A stretch of DNA of 64,000 bases from Mycolicibacterium litorale (GTDB lineage Bacteria > Actinomycetota > Actinomycetes > Mycobacteriales > Mycobacteriaceae). The notes beneath the pieces were generated by a model. That model saw nothing but the letters and a program-made list of their open reading frames with translations, was not told the DNA's origin and ran no database searches. Location: the NCBI RefSeq assembly GCF_014218295.1, contig NZ_AP023287.1, positions 1,302,001-1,366,000 of the forward strand. The letters run 5' to 3'. This document shows positions 46,745-55,437 of the stretch, piece after piece. The position numbers were made by a program, and so were the translations under genes. Every line of letters starts with the position of its first letter. Positions within the stretch are counted from its first letter, which is position 1.

Positions 46745-47859
46745 TGACAGCGAAAGTCGTTGAGCTGTACCGGCATCCGGTGAAGTCGATGTTCGGCGAG
46801 GACGTCGACATGGTGACGGTCGTCGACGGCGGGGTGCTCGGTGACCGGGCGCGTGCGTTCGAGGCGGTGCCGACCGGGCAGCGGATCACGGCCAAGAAGT
46901 ACGGCGCCATGCTGAACTGCCGGGCACGCTATCTGTCGGCGCCCTCGGAGCAGGATCCCGCGCCGCCGATCGAGGTGACGATGCCCGACGGGTCGGTGGT
47001 GCGCGGCGACTCCGACGAATTGATCGCGCGGGTGTCGGATCTGCTCGGCGTGCAGGTGCGCCTGACGGCGGGCGCCTCGGGCAGCCAGGTGGATCTGGCA
47101 CCGGTGCACATCGTGGCGGCAGGCACACTGCGCTGGCTGGCGGCGCACCATCCGTCGGGGCGCTGGGAGGCGCGGCGGTTCCGGCCCAACATCGTCATCG
47201 ACGACGGTGAGGACGACGGGGTCGCCGAAGACCGGTGGCTCGGCTGCGATCTGCAGATCGGTGACGCGGTGCTGCACGTGGCGATGCCGACGCCGCGGTG
47301 TGTGATGACCACCCGCGCACAACACGAGGTGCTGCCGCGGGATCAGAAGATCATGCGCACGATGACGAACGTGCGGATGCGCGACGTCCCGGTGTTCGGC
47401 GAGCGGCCGAGCGTCGGGGTGTACGCCGACGTCGTCCAGCCCGGCGTGGTGCCGACTAGGGATTTCGGTGTCGCCGGTTACGCCGGGCGCGACGAAGTAC
47501 ACCGAAATCGCCCGGAAGCGGTGTGCAATGCCCACAATCGGCACGTGCGAAGAATCTGGTCGTTCCCCGGGGCGTGCGCGGTCGCGCTCCTGTTCACGGG
47601 CCTGACCCCCGTCGTCCCGGCGGCGCAGGCCACCGTGTGCGGATCCGTCGGCGGCAGGTTCGTCGACGTCAGCGGCTGTTCCGATCCGTTCGCCTACCTC
47701 AACGACGCGCTGACCCCGCCGCCCCCGCCACCGCCACCCCCACCGTCCGGTGCGCCGCCACCGCCACCACCCACGCCGGCGTACGTGCCGCCGCCCGCAC
47801 CGAACGTCAACGTGTGTGCGAACGTGGGCAGGCGGATCAGCGTCAGCGGATGCATCTAG
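46744..47859 (+). CDS. MOSC-domain protein fused in frame to a secreted Pro-rich protein
   Basis: This is a 371-residue reading frame in two parts. Residues 1-235 are a MOSC domain protein (VVELYRHPVKSMFGEDV, NIVIDDGEDDGVAEDRWLGCDLQIGDAVLHVAMPTPRCVMTTRAQHE, with the conserved Cys in PRCVM), a family related to molybdenum-cofactor sulfurase/YiiM-type proteins. Residues about 270-371 look like a separate exported protein: a signal-like RRIWSFPGACAVALLFTGLTPVVPAAQA, then VCGSVGGRFVDVSGC, a run of proline, and VCANVGRRISVSGC. The join runs through a palindrome, and a TAG one frame away at 47457-47459 suggests an indel joined two former genes. Internal GTG starts at 47521 or 47545 could still make the secreted protein alone. 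Confidence 0.75.
   Translation: MTAKVVELYRHPVKSMFGEDVDMVTVVDGGVLGDRARAFEAVPTGQRITAKKYGAMLNCRARYLSAPSEQDPAPPIEVTMPDGSVVRGDSDELIARVSDLLGVQVRLTAGASGSQVDLAPVHIVAAGTLRWLAAHHPSGRWEARRFRPNIVIDDGEDDGVAEDRWLGCDLQIGDAVLHVAMPTPRCVMTTRAQHEVLPRDQKIMRTMTNVRMRDVPVFGERPSVGVYADVVQPGVVPTRDFGVAGYAGRDEVHRNRPEAVCNAHNRHVRRIWSFPGACAVALLFTGLTPVVPAAQATVCGSVGGRFVDVSGCSDPFAYLNDALTPPPPPPPPPPSGAPPPPPPTPAYVPPPAPNVNVCANVGRRISVSGCI
47461..47509. repeat. palindrome at the MOSC/secreted-protein junction
   Basis: GATTTCGGTGT and ACACCGAAATC are a perfect 11-bp inverted repeat separated by 27 bases that contain a smaller CGCCGG/GCCGGG pair. Elsewhere such a hairpin would be an intergenic terminator-like element; here it is read through as protein. 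Confidence 0.75.
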
Positions 47860-47880
47860 CCGGCGTGGTCTACTGACGCG

Positions 47881-48651
47881 GTGGACCGCAAGACATTCGA
47901 CCGTCTCTTCGATCTGACCGACCGCACCGTCGTCGTCACCGGTGGCACCCGCGGTATCGGCCTCGCCCTCGCCGAGGGCTTCGTCCTGGCCGGGGCCCGG
48001 GTGGTGGTGGCCAGCCGCAAACCCGACGCCTGCGAGCGGACCGCCGAACACCTGCGCGGGCTGGGCGGGCAGGCGATCGGGGTTCCCACCCACCTCGGGG
48101 ACATCGACGCGCTCGCCACGCTGGTCGACCGGACCGTCGCGGAGTTCGGCGGCATCGACGTCCTGGTCAACAACGCCGCCAACGCGCTGGCCCAGCCGCT
48201 GGGGGAGATGACACCCGAGGCGTGGTCGAAGTCCTACGACGTCAACCTGCGCGGTCCGGTGTTCCTGGTGCAGCACGCGCTGCCGCATCTGAAGAACAGT
48301 GCGCACGCCGCGGTGCTCAACACCGTGTCGGTCGGCGCGTTCAACTTCGCGCCCGGGGTGTCGATGTACGCCGCGGGCAAGGCGGCGCTGCTGTCGTTCA
48401 CCCGGTCGATGGCCGCGGCCTACGCGCCGTACGGCATCCGCGTGAACGCGCTGGCACCCGGTCCCGTCGACACCGACATGATGCGCAACAACCCGCAGGA
48501 GGCGATCGACGCGATGACCGAGTCGACGCTGATGAAGCGGCTGGCCTCACCGGACGAGATGGTCGGCGCCGCATTGCTGTTGGTGTCGGATGCAGGCAGC
48601 TACCTGACCGGTCAGGCGATCATCGTGGACGGCGGCGGAACGCCTCGCTAG
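47881..48651 (+). CDS. short-chain dehydrogenase/reductase (FabG-like)
   Basis: This 256-residue SDR has VVVTGGTRGIGLALAEGF (cofactor), VVVASRKPDA (NADP-type Ser-Arg), LVNNAANAL, catalytic Ser in LNTVSVGAF and MYAAGKAALLSF (Tyr, Lys). The C-terminal LTGQAIIVDGGGTPR completes the fold. The substrate is unknown. It starts with GTG 21 bases after the MOSC/secreted frame and overlaps the end of the convergent enoyl-CoA hydratase gene by 32 bp. Confidence 0.87.
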   Translation: MDRKTFDRLFDLTDRTVVVTGGTRGIGLALAEGFVLAGARVVVASRKPDACERTAEHLRGLGGQAIGVPTHLGDIDALATLVDRTVAEFGGIDVLVNNAANALAQPLGEMTPEAWSKSYDVNLRGPVFLVQHALPHLKNSAHAAVLNTVSVGAFNFAPGVSMYAAGKAALLSFTRSMAAAYAPYGIRVNALAPGPVDTDMMRNNPQEAIDAMTESTLMKRLASPDEMVGAALLLVSDAGSYLTGQAIIVDGGGTPR

Positions 48652-49399
48652 CGTCGCGCATCTCCCCGCTCGTCGACGCCAGGATCTGGCTGCGGTTCTC
48701 CAGGTGGATCGCCTGTTCCAGGCTGCCCGCCTCCAGGTTCGCCCACAGCACCTGCTTGGTCGATTCGAGGCCGAATCTGCCATATCCGCAGAGGGTTTCG
48801 GCGATCGACAGGGCATCGCCGACCACGTTCTCCGACACCCTCGACACCAGCCCGAGCCGAAGCGCCTCGGCGGCGTCGACGTCGCGGGCGGTGAGAATGA
48901 GGTCGAACGCGTGTCCGGCGCCGACGATGCGCGGCAGGGTGTAGCTGACCCCGATGTCGCAGCCGCCGAGCCCCAGTTTGATGAACTGTGTGCAGAACCG
49001 CGCGGTGTGCGACGCCAGCCGGATGTCGGCGGCCGCTGCGATGGCGAAGCCGCCGCCGTAGGCGGGTCCGTTGACCGCGGCGATCACGGGCTGGCGCAGC
49101 CGGTGCAGCCGCGTGGTCAGCTCGGCGATGCGCTCCTGCCAGCGCATGCCCGACCGGGGGAACTCCGTGCCACCACCGGCCGCCGTGGGATTGGGCTCGG
49201 TGAGGTCGAGACCGGAGCAGAACCCGCGTCCCGCGCCGGTGAGCACCACCACCCGGCAGTCGTTGTTCGCCGCGAGGTCGCCGAGGGTGGTGTGCAACGC
49301 CTCGACGAGCTCGTAGGACAGCGCGTTGAGTTTCTCGGGGCGGTTGAGGGTGACCACGGCGATGTCGGGCCGCGGGTAGGTCAGCTCCAGGACTGTCAT
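48620..49399 (-). CDS. enoyl-CoA hydratase/isomerase family protein
   Basis: This 259-residue crotonase-fold protein shows the family pieces LNRPEKLNALSYELVEAL, VVVLTGAGRGFCSGLDL (oxyanion hole) and PVIAAVNGPAYGGGFAIAAAADIRLAS. The next expected catalytic Glu region is FIKLGLGGCDIGVSYTLPRIVG; in classical hydratases a Glu sits near ELGLGxxE, here replaced by GGCD with Asp/Gly, so hydratase activity is not certain. It probably acts on acyl-CoAs in lipid breakdown. The ATG was chosen from the conserved N-terminus; the frame is open much farther upstream. Confidence 0.87.
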   Translation of the reverse strand: MTVLELTYPRPDIAVVTLNRPEKLNALSYELVEALHTTLGDLAANNDCRVVVLTGAGRGFCSGLDLTEPNPTAAGGGTEFPRSGMRWQERIAELTTRLHRLRQPVIAAVNGPAYGGGFAIAAAADIRLASHTARFCTQFIKLGLGGCDIGVSYTLPRIVGAGHAFDLILTARDVDAAEALRLGLVSRVSENVVGDALSIAETLCGYGRFGLESTKQVLWANLEAGSLEQAIHLENRSQILASTSGEMRDASEAFRRRPR

Positions 49400-49500
49400 A
49401 CCGGTCACGCTAACGCCCCGAGGCGCGACGTAGGTCTTGACCGGTGCGGGTCGGGATGATCTGGTGAGGCGTCCTACCCGCCTGAACGAGAGGTGCGTCC

Positions 49501-49923
49501 ATGCGCCCCCTGGTGATTGCCCTCGCCACCCTGGCCGTCGGAGGAGCCGCCGCCACCGGTGTGGCCGCCGCGCAGACGGCACCGTCCGCCGACGAGCTCA
49601 CGGGCAAGCTGCAGCGGGCGTTGAACACCTCGCTGTCCGCCGACGAGCGGGCCAGTGAACTCGAGGGTGGGTCCGCGGCGGTCGCCACGGCCGACAACAT
49701 CGCCGCGGTGATGGACCGGTACGGGTCGATGATGTCGTGGCGGGTGCAGAACGCCACCCAGAACGGCGATCAGGTCGACGCCCAACTGGCGGTGACGGTT
49801 CCGCTGTTCGGCACCCGCACCCATCAGATCTACTGGGTGAACCGGGACGGTGCCTGGAAGCTCAGCAATCCGTCGGCGTGTGTGATCGCCCGCGACGCCG
49901 CGGGCGCCGCCTGCACGGTCTGA
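49501..49923 (+). CDS. secreted low-molecular-weight protein (MTB12/CFP-2-like)
   Basis: This 140-residue exported protein has a signal peptide MRPLVIALATLAVGGAAATGVAAAQ. The mature part (PSADELTGKLQRALNTSLSADERASELEGG ... VTVPLFGTRTHQIYWVNRDGAWKLSNPSACVI) has the helix-then-sheet order of the mycobacterial MTB12 antigen family (NTF2-like fold), whose function is not established. AGAGG precedes the ATG. Two cysteines near the C-terminus could form a disulfide. A palindromic dispersed element follows the stop. Confidence 0.8.
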   Translation: MRPLVIALATLAVGGAAATGVAAAQTAPSADELTGKLQRALNTSLSADERASELEGGSAAVATADNIAAVMDRYGSMMSWRVQNATQNGDQVDAQLAVTVPLFGTRTHQIYWVNRDGAWKLSNPSACVIARDAAGAACTV

Positions 49924-49934
49924 CCGTCACTCTT

Positions 49935-49997
49935 CGCCGAGACGACGGTTGTTGCACGGTTTTCGGCCGGAAAGCGTCAACAACCGTACTCTCGGCG
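49935..49997. repeat. dispersed palindromic element, copy B
   Basis: CGCCGAGACGACGGTTGTTG and CAACAACCGTACTCTCGGCG form the outer inverted repeat around the core GGTTTTCGGCCGGAAAG. Same core and ends as copies A and C. It lies between the stops of the MTB12-like gene and nei, where it could serve as a two-way terminator. Confidence 0.8.
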
Positions 49998-50005
49998 CCG
50001 CACGG

Positions 50006-50779
50006 TCAGCGCTGACAGTGCGGGCACCAGTACGTGACCCGGTCACCGTTGCCGTCACGCATGATCGGTGTCCCGCAGCGGCGGCACGGCTTCCCGGCCC
50101 GGCCGTACACCCAGACGTCGCGGCCCGGCCTGGTGTCGCCGGTGGTGGTGCGGTTCCATCGAGTCCTGTTGAGCCACAACATGTCCCGAGCGCGCTGCAC
50201 CATGCGCAGCGGGTCCTTGAGCGCGCCCACCGGTGCGGTCGGCAGATGGCCGCTGACGAAGCACAACTCGTTGGCGTAGACGTTGCCGACACCGGCCATT
50301 ATTCGCTGATCCAGCAGCGCCTCGGACAATCTGCGCTCCGGGTCTGCGGCGAGGTTCGCCGCCGCGATGCGCGGCTCCCAGTCGTCGCCGAGCAGATCGG
50401 GTCCGAGGTGGGCGACGGCGTCCATGTCGTGATCGCGCTCGAGGATCTCCAGCACGCCCAGGTCGATACCCGCGGCCTGCACCGCCTCTTCACCCTCGCC
50501 TGCCTCCAGGATGATCCGGATGCGGTACCCCGCCCGGCTCGGGCGCGACGCCGGCACCACCTTCCAGCTGCCCTCCATCTTCAGATGGGAGTGGATGCTG
50601 GCCGGTCCGACCCGGATGAACAGGTGTTTACCTCGGCTGAGCACCTGGTCGACGACGTGCCCGGTGAGGTCGACGGTGGCGTATCGCGGCACGCGGACGT
50701 CGCAGCGGGTCAGCGTCTTGCCTTCCAGACCTTCCCGCAACGCGGTGGCCGTGCGGTACACGGTGTCGCCTTCGGGCAT
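50006..50779 (-). CDS. nei: DNA glycosylase/AP lyase, Fpg/Nei family (endonuclease VIII type)
   Basis: This 257-residue base-excision enzyme starts [14 protein letters not shown], giving Pro1-Glu2 as the Schiff-base and acid catalysts after Met removal. The lysine in SRGKHLFIR, the helix-two-turn-helix [14 protein letters not shown] and the C-terminal zinc finger CRRCGTPI...YWCPHCQR are complete. PEGDT rather than PELPE marks the Nei branch, which removes oxidised pyrimidines. It is next to lhr on the same strand (Rv3297-Rv3296 order), 23 bases downstream of its stop. Confidence 0.94.
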   Translation of the reverse strand: MPEGDTVYRTATALREGLEGKTLTRCDVRVPRYATVDLTGHVVDQVLSRGKHLFIRVGPASIHSHLKMEGSWKVVPASRPSRAGYRIRIILEAGEGEEAVQAAGIDLGVLEILERDHDMDAVAHLGPDLLGDDWEPRIAAANLAADPERRLSEALLDQRIMAGVGNVYANELCFVSGHLPTAPVGALKDPLRMVQRARDMLWLNRTRWNRTTTGDTRPGRDVWVYGRAGKPCRRCGTPIMRDGNGDRVTYWCPHCQR

Positions 50780-50802
50780 CGCTCACCCCCTCCGCGACAT
50801 TC

Positions 50803-53800
50803 TCACCGCAGCCGCAGACCGCGCGGCGTGCGGGTGAACCCGGCGCCGGTCAACGCCTCGTGGACGGCGGCGCGCACACCGGTCTGTGCCGGTTCGAGCA
50901 CCGGTACGCCGTTGACCTTCTCGACCAGCAGTGACTGCACCCTGCCGCGGGCGACCAGGTCGGCGAGTGCGGCCGCCGCGGCGAGCTGGGCGTCGGCGTC
51001 GTCGGTGAAGCTCAACAACGAGCGGCCACCCCGTTCGAGGAACCACACCAGTTCGCCGTCGACCAGCGCCACCAGCGCGCCTGCCTTGCGGCCGGGGCGG
51101 TGCGACCCTTCGGCCTCGCCGTCGGCGGTGCGCGCCGGCCACGCCAGGGCGGCGCCGTAGGGATTGGCCGGGTCGGCGGCGGCCAGCACGACGGCGTGGT
51201 ATTCGCGGCGTTCCCGGTCGACCTCGTCGAGATACGTCCGCAACCGGTCCACCGTCGAGGCCACCGCGAACTGCGCCCCGCCCAGCGATTCGACGAAGTA
51301 GCCGCGCTGACAACGGCCGGCCTCCTCGAACGCGGTCAGCACCTTGTAGAGCATCGCGAATCCGCCGGGAACGCCCTCGGACGCGGCTGCGCCCTTGGTG
51401 AGCACGCCGTAGCGGTTGAGTAGCAGCTCGGCCGTGAAATGCGCGCGCACAGTCGAATCCGGTTCGGCGGCAGGCAGCGCCGACCAGCGTCCGGCCACCG
51501 TCGGATCACTGGGGCGGGCCTGCGCGTGCGCGACGCTGTAGCTGCTCAGCCGCGGTGGCCGCGCCCGCTGCCGGTGCGCGGGAGCACCGCGCCTGCCGGT
51601 GGACCGCCGGCTGCCCGACAGCACAGCGCGCACCGGTGCGAACGTGTCCCCGGTGACCCACCCGCCCCAGATCAGGTCCCACAGTGCGGCTTTGGAGGAT
51701 TCGGAATCGGTGTCAGCGAGCTGACGGAAGAAATAAGCGCCGCCTCCGCCGAGGGTCTCCATGATGGCCCGGTGCGTGTCGGTGAACTCGAGTTCGACCG
51801 GCGCCGTCAGCGTCAGCGGTGCCGAGTCGGCGTGGTGGAAGGTGATCCACCCGTCCCCGCCGCCGATCTGCCCGGCACCCGACCACATGATCTCGCCGCT
51901 GGCGAGCAGCTCGTCGAGCATCGCCGGCTGGTAGTCGCGTACGCGCTGCGACAACACCAGCGGTTCGACCGCCGAGGCCGGGATAGGCACCCCGGCGAGT
52001 TGATCGATCGCCGCGGCCAGCCCGTCGACCCCCGCGCTGTGCGAGGACCCGACGTGCTGCCACGCCGGCAGGAACCGGGCGTACGCGGTGGTGCTGACCG
52101 GCTCCACCTGCGCGCGTAGTGCGGCCAGTGACCGCCGGCGCAGGATCTTGAGGACGTCGCCGTCACACCACTGTTCGCTGCCCGCCGGGTCGCCCGGCGG
52201 CGTGTCGGTGAACTCACCGCGCACCAGCCGCCCGTCGACGGCGAGCCGGCCCAGCACGTCGGCGGTGACCCGCAGGCCGAGCCCGAACCGCTCGGCCGCC
52301 TCCGCCGTGGTGAACGGGCCGTGCGTGCGGGCGTACCGTCCGATCAGCTCACCGAGCGGATCGACCACCGGATCAAGGAACGAGATCGGGACCCCGACGG
52401 GAACGGCGATCCCCACGCCGTCGCGCAGGAGGCCGACGTCCTCGATCGCGACCCACCAGGTGCGTCCGGCGAACGACACCGTCAGGACCCGCTTCGCCGT
52501 CAGCAGCCCTTCCAGCCAGCCGCCGACGTCGTCGGTGGTGGCGCGGTCGGCGATCTCCTCGGTGGTCAACGGTCCCAGCAGCCGCAGCAGGTCGGCGACG
52601 CCCTCGGCGTCGCGCGCCCGCCGGTCCTCGGCGAGGTGTTGGAGCTGACGGGCGGTGGCCGCGATGACGTCGGCGTCGAGCAGCTCACGCAGTTCGACGC
52701 GGCCGAGCAGTTCGGCGAGCAGCGTGCTGTCCAGTGACAGCGCGGCAGCGCGGCGTTCGGCCAAGGGACTGTCGCCCTCGTACATGAACGCGCCCACGTA
52801 GCCGAACAGCAGCGACGCCGCGAACGGCGACGGTGTCGTCGTCTCCACCTCGACCACCCGCAGCCGGCGCTGCGCGATCCGGTGCATCAGCTCGGTCAGG
52901 GCCGGCACGTCGTAGACGTCCTGCAGGCATTCCCGGACGGCTTCGAGCACGATCGGGAAGTCCGGGTATTTGCGGGCCACGTCGAGCAGCTGCGCGGCGC
53001 GCTGGCGCTGATGCCACAGCGGGGAGCGTTTCCCGGGATGGCGGCGCGGCAGCAGCAGGGCCCGCGCGGCGCATTCGCGGAAGCGGGAGGCGAACAGCGC
53101 CGACCCGCCGACCTCCGCGGTGACGATCGGTTCGATCTCCTCGGCGTCGAAGACGAACAGTTCGGCGAACGACACCCCGCCGCCGGATTCGAAGTCGGTG
53201 TCGGGCAGCCGCACGATGATGCCGTCGTCGGAGGCGGTGGGCTTCTCGTCGATGCCGTAACGCTCGCGCAGCCGGCGTCCGACCGCCAGCGCGAGCGGTC
53301 CATGGACGCGCAGGCCGTAGGGGGAGTGCAGGATGATCCGCCAGTCGCCGAGTTCGTCGCGGAACCGTTCGACCACGAAGGTGGTGTCGGTGGGCACCGT
53401 GCCGGTGGCCTGCCGTTGATCGTCGAGCAGCCGGTACAGGTTGTCGGTGGCGTAGTCGTTGAATCCCATGGTGCGGCAGCGATCGGCGAACGCGTCGGCG
53501 CCCAGCCTCGACAGCTCCCCGGTGAACGCGCCGACCGCCGCGCCGAGTTCGGCGGGCCGGCCCACCCCGTCACCGCGCCAGAACGGCAACCGAGCCGGCT
53601 GGCCCGGTGCCGGGACGACCAGCACGCGGTCGTGCGTGATCTCGGTGATGCGCCAGCTCGTCGCACCCAGTGAGATCACATCGCCGGGCCGCGACTCGTA
53701 CACCATCTCCTCGTCCAGTTCGCCGACGCGGGAAGGCTTTTCGGAATCGGTGGCGAGGTACACCGTGAACAGCCCGCGGTCGGGGATGGCGCCGCCGGAG

Positions 53801-55383
53801 GTGACGGCGAGCCGCTGCGCACCCGGCCGCGCGGTCAGCGTGCCCGCGTCGCGGTCATAGACCAGCCGCGGTCGCAGTTCGGCGAACTCGGTCGACGGGT
53901 ACTTCCCCGACAGCAGGTCGAGCGTCGCCTCGAACGCGCTGCGCGGCAGCGTCGCGAACGGTGCGCTGCGCCGCACCGCGTCGAACCAGCGGTCCGCGTC
54001 GAGCGGTTCGAGCGCCGCGGCGGCGACGGTGTGCTGGGCCAGCACGTCGAGCGGGTTGGCGGGAACCTTCATGGTCTCGATCTGCCCGGCGAGCATGCGC
54101 TGCACGGTGACGGCGCAGCCGATCAGATCGGTGCGGTGCTTCGGGAACAGCACACCCTGGGAGATCTCGCCGACCTGGTGGCCGGCGCGGCCCACCCGCT
54201 GCAGACCGCTGGCCACCGACGGCGGTGACTCCACCTGGATGACGAGGTCGACGGATCCCATGTCGATGCCCAGTTCCAGACTGGACGTCGCGACGACGGC
54301 CTTGAGCCGCCCACTCTTGAGGTCGTCTTCCACCAGTGCGCGCTGCTCCTTGCTGACCGACCCGTGGTGGGCCTTGGCCAGCAGGGGTTCGGCGCCGAAG
54401 GACTGACCGCTGCCCATCAACTGGGCGGGCGCGCCCCCACCCACCTTGTCGTTGCGGCCGTCGAGGTCGACACCGATGCGCTCGGCGTGGATCTCGTTGA
54501 GCCGCGACGTCAGCCGTTCGGCGAGCCGGCGCGAGTTGGCGAACACGATCGACGAGCGGTGCGCCTCGACCAGGTCGACGATCTGTTCCTCGACGTCGGG
54601 CCAGATCGTGTTGTTCTCCAGGTCCGCCATGTCGGGCACCGGCACGTGCACCGACAGGTCGAACGTCTTGGCGGCCGGCGGCGCGACGATCGTCGTCGGC
54701 GCCTGCCCGGACAGGAACCGGGCCACCTCCTCGGGCGGGCGGACCGTCGCCGACAACCCGATGCGCTGTGCGGGCCGCTCCGCGAGCTGGTCGAGGCGTT
54801 CCAGCGACAACGCCAGATGCGCGCCGCGTTTGGTGGCAGCGAGCGCGTGGACCTCGTCGACGATCACGGTCTGCACGTCGGCGAGGGTGTCGCGGGCCGC
54901 CGAGGTCAGCATCAGGAACAGCGATTCGGGTGTGGTGATCAGGATGTCGGGCGGCCGGGTGACGAGCTCGCGCCGCTGCGCGGGTGTGGTGTCCCCGGAG
55001 CGGACGCCGACGCTGATGGTCGGCGGGGTCTGCCCGTGCCGTTCGGCGATCCGCGCGATTCCGGTGAGCGGGGTGCGCAGATTGCGTTCGACGTCGACGG
55101 CGAGCGCCTTGAGCGGTGAGACGTAGAGCACCCGGGTGCCCGTCCCCGCCGGCCGGGGCTCCTCCGACGCCAGCCGGTCGATCGCCCAGAGGAAGGCGGC
55201 CAGCGTCTTACCGGATCCGGTCGGGGCAATGACCAGCGTGTTGTCCCCGTCGGCGATCGCGGACCAGGCCTGCGCCTGGGCGGGGGTGGGTTCGACGAAC
55301 GTGCCCGCGAACCACTCCCGGGTCAGCGGGCTGAACCGGGTGAGACCGTCGGCATTCGTCTGGTGCTGCGTCATCTCCTCCAT
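50803..55383 (-). CDS. lhr: large helicase-related protein Lhr
   Basis: This 1526-residue superfamily 2 ATP-dependent 3'-5' DNA/RNA:DNA helicase is used in DNA repair. The first ~500 residues hold the motor: Walker A APTGSGKTLAAFLWAIDRL, motif II VDEVHALAATKRG (DEVH), motif III SATVRPPEE, and motif VI LQRVGRAGHQ. The remaining ~1000 residues are the Lhr winged-helix/beta-barrel region and the long Lhr-CTD. The length is close to the M. tuberculosis protein (about 1510). The ATG with GGGAG eight bases upstream was chosen; two other in-frame starts lie within seven codons on either side. An Arg-rich insert with S-G-S-R-R-S-T-G-R-R-G near residue 1270 is low-complexity. It heads an lhr-nei pair. 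Confidence 0.95.
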   Translation of the reverse strand: MEEMTQHQTNADGLTRFSPLTREWFAGTFVEPTPAQAQAWSAIADGDNTLVIAPTGSGKTLAAFLWAIDRLASEEPRPAGTGTRVLYVSPLKALAVDVERNLRTPLTGIARIAERHGQTPPTISVGVRSGDTTPAQRRELVTRPPDILITTPESLFLMLTSAARDTLADVQTVIVDEVHALAATKRGAHLALSLERLDQLAERPAQRIGLSATVRPPEEVARFLSGQAPTTIVAPPAAKTFDLSVHVPVPDMADLENNTIWPDVEEQIVDLVEAHRSSIVFANSRRLAERLTSRLNEIHAERIGVDLDGRNDKVGGGAPAQLMGSGQSFGAEPLLAKAHHGSVSKEQRALVEDDLKSGRLKAVVATSSLELGIDMGSVDLVIQVESPPSVASGLQRVGRAGHQVGEISQGVLFPKHRTDLIGCAVTVQRMLAGQIETMKVPANPLDVLAQHTVAAAALEPLDADRWFDAVRRSAPFATLPRSAFEATLDLLSGKYPSTEFAELRPRLVYDRDAGTLTARPGAQRLAVTSGGAIPDRGLFTVYLATDSEKPSRVGELDEEMVYESRPGDVISLGATSWRITEITHDRVLVVPAPGQPARLPFWRGDGVGRPAELGAAVGAFTGELSRLGADAFADRCRTMGFNDYATDNLYRLLDDQRQATGTVPTDTTFVVERFRDELGDWRIILHSPYGLRVHGPLALAVGRRLRERYGIDEKPTASDDGIIVRLPDTDFESGGGVSFAELFVFDAEEIEPIVTAEVGGSALFASRFRECAARALLLPRRHPGKRSPLWHQRQRAAQLLDVARKYPDFPIVLEAVRECLQDVYDVPALTELMHRIAQRRLRVVEVETTTPSPFAASLLFGYVGAFMYEGDSPLAERRAAALSLDSTLLAELLGRVELRELLDADVIAATARQLQHLAEDRRARDAEGVADLLRLLGPLTTEEIADRATTDDVGGWLEGLLTAKRVLTVSFAGRTWWVAIEDVGLLRDGVGIAVPVGVPISFLDPVVDPLGELIGRYARTHGPFTTAEAAERFGLGLRVTADVLGRLAVDGRLVRGEFTDTPPGDPAGSEQWCDGDVLKILRRRSLAALRAQVEPVSTTAYARFLPAWQHVGSSHSAGVDGLAAAIDQLAGVPIPASAVEPLVLSQRVRDYQPAMLDELLASGEIMWSGAGQIGGGDGWITFHHADSAPLTLTAPVELEFTDTHRAIMETLGGGGAYFFRQLADTDSESSKAALWDLIWGGWVTGDTFAPVRAVLSGSRRSTGRRGAPAHRQRARPPRLSSYSVAHAQARPSDPTVAGRWSALPAAEPDSTVRAHFTAELLLNRYGVLTKGAAASEGVPGGFAMLYKVLTAFEEAGRCQRGYFVESLGGAQFAVASTVDRLRTYLDEVDRERREYHAVVLAAADPANPYGAALAWPARTADGEAEGSHRPGRKAGALVALVDGELVWFLERGGRSLLSFTDDADAQLAAAAALADLVARGRVQSLLVEKVNGVPVLEPAQTGVRAAVHEALTGAGFTRTPRGLRLR

Positions 55384-55437
55384 GGTGACAACTCCCACCG
55401 ACAAGTCCCGGCGGCCCCGGTTACGCCGAACGTGAAT

